Source: Trema orientale
Taxonomy: Eukaryota; Streptophyta; Magnoliopsida; Rosales; Cannabaceae
Reading direction: 5' to 3'
Assembly: GCA_002914845.1 (NCBI GenBank)
Contig: JXTC01000287.1
Span: 259,628-323,627 of the forward strand
DNA: 64,000 bases
Shown here: one piece after another, positions 59,146 through 64,000 of the stretch
How the letters are laid out: every line of letters starts with the position of its first letter
Position numbering within the stretch: position 1 is the stretch's first letter
Position numbers and translations under genes: made by a program
Notes under the pieces: generated by a model
What the model was told of the DNA's origin: nothing
What the model saw: the letters and a program-made list of their open reading frames with translations, nothing else
Database searches by the model: none

Positions 59146-61426
59146 ATCTAAAGATATGTTGCTTGATTTAGACTCCAGAATTCATGCTGCTAAAAAAATA
59201 AAATGAACCAGACAATTAAAAGGAAAATTGACATCAATTTTCTTCATTGGACATCTTAGAATCTCAGTTAAGAGGATTCAAACTGTAGCATTATCAGAAG
59301 TTTGGTTTTAAAATTTAAAATTAGCTGCCTAAATCTAGGAGTTATAATTGTCATATCCATCAAAACGAAGCCATATTTTTCCACTGAAATTTTAATTTTT
59401 CTTCTAAATGGATTTACTTATATGAATATTGAGCTAAACGAATAACCAAATTGCAACTAGAATCAAGGAGATTATATTGAGGGTCTAAATATTTTGAATA
59501 ATCTAATTCATTTTAACAAATGCTTGAATCTCTCATAACCATTATTAAACACATTTATCTCATTCAATTGAAATATGTTCATTTTAAAGAATTGTGAACA
59601 AAAATAGTCATATGATCAAGCAATACTTAGAACACATTATCAGTTTCTTCACACAGAAAAATTGAGAGACTTACATGTAAAATAAAATCAACGTTCCCGA
59701 AAATTTGATAAGGAGCCAAAACCTGCCTTCTCAAAATCAACGATCAGCAATCTTGTTTTTGCATTGAAACCCCTCTAACATAGAAATCCGAATAAGTTAA
59801 GATTTTTTTTTTTTTTGAAGGAAAAAAAAAAAGAAGAAAAAGGGAAAAAAAAAAGAGAAAAAAACCCAACAAGAGAAGAAACAAAGTAAAAAAAATAGAG
59901 AGAAAAAAGGATGGAATATAAGGCCTCGCATGGCCTTAGGCGTTTGTTTCTCTTTTCTCCCTACTCTTTCCTAAGGAAAGGAGTTCATGCAACGTTGCCC
60001 GCCACTAATTATCCAGGTCAGCAGAACACGATAGTTTAGTTTTTATTTTTATTTTTGTTATATATTAGTTTAATATTATAGTCTCTCATGCATACGCCAA
60101 ATAATAAATAAAAAATAAATAAAATGAAATAACCACTTTTTTTTGGCTGGAAAAAAATAAAGACCACTTAAGTGATATATTTTATTTAAAATGGTAAAAA
60201 AGGCAAGAAATTGAGAGTAACGACAAAAAAAATATTTAAAATACGGAATTTTTTGCAATTTACAAAGAGGCAAAGAGCTAAGAGTTCATTATGACTTTGT
60301 TTTTTATTTTATTTTTTTTAGTGACGATCATGATGAAATATACTATCTACCGAGAGAGATACCCCATCATAAAGCCAGCATTCAAATGTTGATATCTGGT
60401 TTTTTTCTTATTGTAAAAAAAAAAAAAAAAAAAAAAAAAGGGAACACTAGCTTAAAATCTACCCGCTTTAAGCACGATATTGTAGTTGCATCTTCTAATT
60501 TGTCCCTACTCCCCCCATCTATTCATCGTTTAATGAGAACACTAACCAGCAAACCAAACATTTTGTTTGCTTTTTTGCTTTCTAAACGAACAGCAAAGAA
60601 ACAAAGAAATACAAGAGAGAAAGAAAGCAACATTTTGATTTCTAACCAAACGGCAACATATGCAAGTTCGAATTTTTAGCCTCCTCAGCTTGAGGTACAA
60701 TTTTTTTGAGCAGTTTAGTGCCGTCATGCGAGGGGGTCATGCTTCACTCAGGCTGCAGACTTTTTGCTGCCAATTATTTATGTCAATACTCTAAAAGCAA
60801 ACTATTGGTTAGACAAAAGGAACGGATTTTGTTTTCATTGAGTTTAGATGTCAAAATCTACAAAAGTCTAGCTTAAATTAACGGTAAATTTACACTGTTT
60901 CGAGTTGTACAAAGTACAAAAGCAACTCATTTCGATGTTACCTGTAACACGGAATAAATCTTGTCTCTCATACCTATGCTCCCTATAGATCTCAATTCTT
61001 ATGTTCCATGGAATAGAATGCAGCTTTGACAACCCAAAACCCATTTTTTCTCAGCACAAAAAGGGGCAATACGAAGAATAAGAAGAAGAAAAAGAATAGG
61101 TATAGAAGGCAACCATGCCTTCATTAAAGAAGCTTAAATATATGAACAAAGCATCTAAACTGACCTACCACAACGCAGCTTGTATTACTAGCTCATCCAA
61201 ACTTGTTCCACCTGCTGAAATATTTGAAATTCACATTTTAACAGGTTGAGAGACGAAATCTTAGGAGTCTTAAAGAATTTGGAATTTATAAGGGAAGAAA
61301 CTAACCTTGTTTTGGCATGTCCACCTGTTATGTCCATTTTGTTTGCAGAGCATGCAGTGAAAGTTTTTTTCTTTGAGATTGGTAAGTTGACATTTTGTTT
61401 GACTCAACTCTATACAACTCCTCCGA
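59146..61426. other. Leader of the serine-rich gene and intergenic, no gene seen
   Basis: Probable 5-prime leader with a non-coding exon near 59700. A purine-rich tract (about 59815-59910) and a 24-A run (about 60416-60439) follow. Nothing coding recognised. Confidence 0.45.
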
Positions 61427-63144
61427 TTATGTCCCGTCTTTTGCACAAGTTGCAGTATCTACTCCAAGAACTTCGGATTGATTAAGAACTATCTCCTTTA
61501 CTGGCATCCTGAATATCAACTCCAGAGCTCTTTCCTTAGCTCGATGAGCCTTTAAATAAAGTATAATGACACCATATTCTTGCTCAATATCCCTCATGAT
61601 TTCCTTTAGTTTGTAGTTGATATTTTCCTGCACACGGTCCATGATACAGCTTAATATCCATTTCATGTTTGCTTGCCGATGACTTGAATGTTCTGGCCTC
61701 ACACAAGAATGCTTTCCCTTCAATGTCTTGATCTGGAAAGTTTCAACATCAGGGAGCTTCGATGCATGGATTCGCCAGGAGCAACCAGCAGCAGCACATT
61801 TAGCAGTCACTCTAGCTCGGTCTGATCCGATAATTGTCAACTCAAACTTCATTGCAATAGCCGTAGCTACCAATGCATCCCGAAATGCTTGCGCATCTAC
61901 AAATTCCTGTCCAACTGCCAGATTCTGACAATCCCTTCCATTGAACAATTCAGATATTGCTGGACTGGTCCGGCTATTCACTGAAGCCTGAGAATAATCA
62001 TCACTAACTCTGCAATGTGGTCAAACATTTGCCAACGTTTCAATTCTTACATCAACATTAGTCACAGATGTTTCTCAACATAAGCAAAGGTTCAGTCAAA
62101 TGTAAACTTAAAGGTAAACCAAAAAGTATAAACTCATACATATGACGACAATATACATCTGAGCATTTGATTTTATTTCTAGTTTGGCTGCTGCTTATGA
62201 AGTAACAGAGCACTATCAATGCATATGAAAAAGGATACACAAATCTGATAGATAAGTTCAGTTCCCACCTTGGAATTGATATTAGATCATCCTCAACGTC
62301 AACAAAGTCTTCTGGATCAACTGGTATCACATTCTCTCTTCGAATTTATTAACCCAACAATGAAAATAACAACAATAATCAGAAAATTCACGTAATTGTT
62401 ATGCTTAAGATAAAAAGACAAAGTGTAACAAAAAGAAGGATTCAAGTTCTTCAATTATACCCATGAATTGAATTTGGACAATCAATAATAGTTTGGGCCA
62501 CAGCTTCACTACCAGTTTCGCTGCAATTAATCATAATTTACCAAATAATCAACATGTCAATCAGAAACAAGATAATCAAAAAGCATATATAAATACGTAC
62601 ATATATACAATATATATCCCAATTTAGAAGCAGCAAAATAAAATTTGGAATACCCAATTACCCAAAATAAAAAATGGAATCAAACTCTGTTGGAGGCTTT
62701 TGTATTCAAAACTCAAACAAGAGAACAACAAATAATGACTCTCTTAACAAATTTTTAACTTTCATTTCCTTTCCCGAGTTTTCTCACCAACCAAACAGAA
62801 CCCTGACCTGTGAACCGAATCAGCACTTCAGCAGCGCCAGCGTCAAATATATAAGCCGGAATCCTCTGCGAGGAACCGAACTCGCTCATCATCGCAACGA
62901 CGTCGTCGACGCACTCGACCGAGACGAGACGAGAGTCGAGGGTCTCGTTGGGTAGCTGGAACTTGATCTCAACGCCCGGCGAGTAGGCCCCGAGTTGACT
63001 CATCTTGGAACGGAGCCCCTCATAGTTGACGGAACGATCCACGAGCACGAGTCGGGTCTTGCCGCCGACGTAACTGAGCCTACCGAGTTGTCGAGCGAAC
63101 TCGCCGCCGAAGTTGCAGAGGAATTTGAGTGGTTTCAGTTGACT
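61427..63144 (-). CDS. PB1 plus MuDR-type DNA-binding domain protein (transposase-derived, no core)
   Basis: Minus strand. A first exon open from 63144 encodes a PB1 domain (FLCNFGGEFARQLGRLSYVG, GKTRLVLVDRSVNYEGL, VEIKFQLPNETLDSRLVSVE, VAMMSEF). Then 62520-62461 (ETGSEAVAQTIIDCPNSIH), 62337-62269 (NVIPVDPEDFVDVEDDLISI) and 62009-61427. The last holds a MuDR N-terminal domain (VGQEFVDAQAFRDALVATAI, KCAAAGCSWRIHASKLPD, LKGKHSC) and YKLKEIMRDIEQEYGV...RAKERALELIF. The last three exons agree in phase. The first fits only if it ends at 62816 (CG|GTTCAC), while the stronger-looking donor at 62808 gives the wrong phase. No ATG was found for the PB1 exon, so a further 5-prime exon is likely. The protein stops before the MULE catalytic domain and SWIM zinc finger of MUSTANG-type genes. 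Confidence 0.72.
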
Positions 63145-63147
63145 TTA

Positions 63148-64000
63148 AATGTGATCACTGAGTTTAATTTCAAGTAGGTTGAAAATTCTAAGCTTCTTTT
63201 GCCATGATCAGTGGGAAAGTGTGGAAATTGCTTTTTTTTTTTTTTTTAAAAAAACTAAATAGTGTTTCTGAAATTTCATTTGTACGAGTTAAGAATTATT
63301 TTGGTCCTTTTTTTTAAATGATTTTTTTATTATAATGTTGTGGATTTTTTGTTTATCATATTCCGATTTCGAATTTGGTTGTAGTGGTTTTCTGTTTCAG
63401 GTGTGTTCTTTTGGATGCTAAAGAGGTGGAAGATGAGAATATTCCGATTCCGACATGAATGAGGGAGACCCCCAATCGGGTCGGGTCCAGTAATGGGGTC
63501 TGGGTGTCCGTACGGATTCGGGGCAAGGAATGGTTGTTTCGGGTTTGGGTTGGAACTGGATCACATTGTAGAGGAGAGGACCACAGACCAGCAGCGGTTG
63601 ATTGGAAGGAAAAATAAGACAACCGTACGATATCGGAAAAAATAAATCAGAGCCGTTAATTTGAAGAGGCCTAATCGCCAAGATTTTATGCGGGTAATCG
63701 CTTCATTACAAGTACAACTGTACAACCTCACGGAAACGACAATTTTTGTTTTGTTATTTTTTTTTTGGTTGAAGGTTTGAATGCGAACATTTAAATGGAT
63801 ATTTGATTTAAAATGTCACTTTTAGTTTTTAACAGCGGTTAGCGGTTAGAAAATTATTCAAAAAATCTATATTATATATTAAGCTTGAAGCTAAAAACTC
63901 TCATAGATTCTTTGATCACCATTCTATTTTAAAATTTTTAGAAAAATTCTAATTTTTTCATAATATGATTGGTCCTATCATTATTTTTCTTTACATGATT
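63148..64000. other. Upstream region of the PB1-MuDR gene, no gene seen
   Basis: A patch with GGGTCGGGTCC and GGTTTGGGTTGG words at 63475-63555 stands out from AT-rich flanks. Frames here have no recognisable domains. It may contain the true start exon and promoter of the PB1 gene. Confidence 0.4.

Noticed and set aside
58414-59206. Plus-strand frames opposite the serine-rich gene
   Set aside because: Antisense shadows; the minus strand has one long frame, a consistent intron and conserved blocks.
1-64000. A multi-gene operon-like or defence system
   Set aside because: Genes are monocistronic eukaryotic genes on both strands with introns and unrelated roles; nothing indicates a linked novel system beyond the transposon-gene interactions reported.

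Overview
This is nuclear DNA of a flowering plant, almost certainly a eudicot. It is AT-rich, with small genes split by short GT-AG introns and separated by long stretches packed with transposon remnants. The encoded proteins are plant-specific (a DUF1118 thylakoid protein, plant TOM5, a NINJA/AFP repressor) or plant-type versions of general ones (RPA70, GDPD). Four gene types, RIQ1, TOM5, GDPD6 and RPA70B, appear in the order they hold on Arabidopsis chromosome 5 (At5g08050, At5g08040, At5g08030, At5g08020, recalled from memory). The window is therefore best read as a transposon-swollen orthologue of that compact block. The species cannot be named from the sequence alone. LAYOUT. 0-1 kb: RIQ1-like gene on the minus strand, complete. 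1-5.5 kb: inverted-repeat elements and a LINE RNase H remnant broken by another transposon. 5.5-6.6 kb: TOM5, two exons. 6.6-18 kb: no gene; long-TIR Mutator-like elements, a 172-bp MITE next to an assembly gap, a SINE with a perfect target duplication, and a GC-richer island with G-boxes and a TGACGTCA palindrome upstream of the next gene. 18.3-20.3 kb: AFP/NINJA-family gene, two coding exons. 20-27 kb: repeats only. 27.1-38.7 kb: first GDPD gene, with a gag-only LTR retrotransposon exactly at its start codon, three hAT-like elements and a MITE in its introns, and an early stop. 39-46 kb: intergenic, with a Mutator-like element carrying a captured, broken calmodulin-like gene (Pack-MULE). 46.8-50.6 kb: second, intact GDPD gene. 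51.7-55.2 kb: RPA70 large subunit on the minus strand, 12 exons, one probable GC-AG intron. 57.5-59.1 kb: serine-rich plant protein of unknown function on the minus strand. 61.4-63.1 kb: PB1 plus MuDR-type DNA-binding domain gene on the minus strand, apparently without a transposase core. HOW THINGS FIT. The genes are unrelated housekeeping and regulatory genes, not a pathway. The two GDPD genes are a tandem duplication whose unit reaches from about 500 bp of promoter to about 900 bp of 3-prime flank. Copy 2 stayed compact while copy 1 collected transposons and a truncating stop. Two insertions in copy 1 restore the signal they hit through their target-site duplications: the start codon, and a branch-point-like motif beside exon 3. 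The most curious region is 27.6-32.5 kb, where GDPD exon 1 and intron 1 occur twice, nearly identical, with the first copy stopping at an ambiguous base. This is either a recent rearrangement or an assembly chimera.
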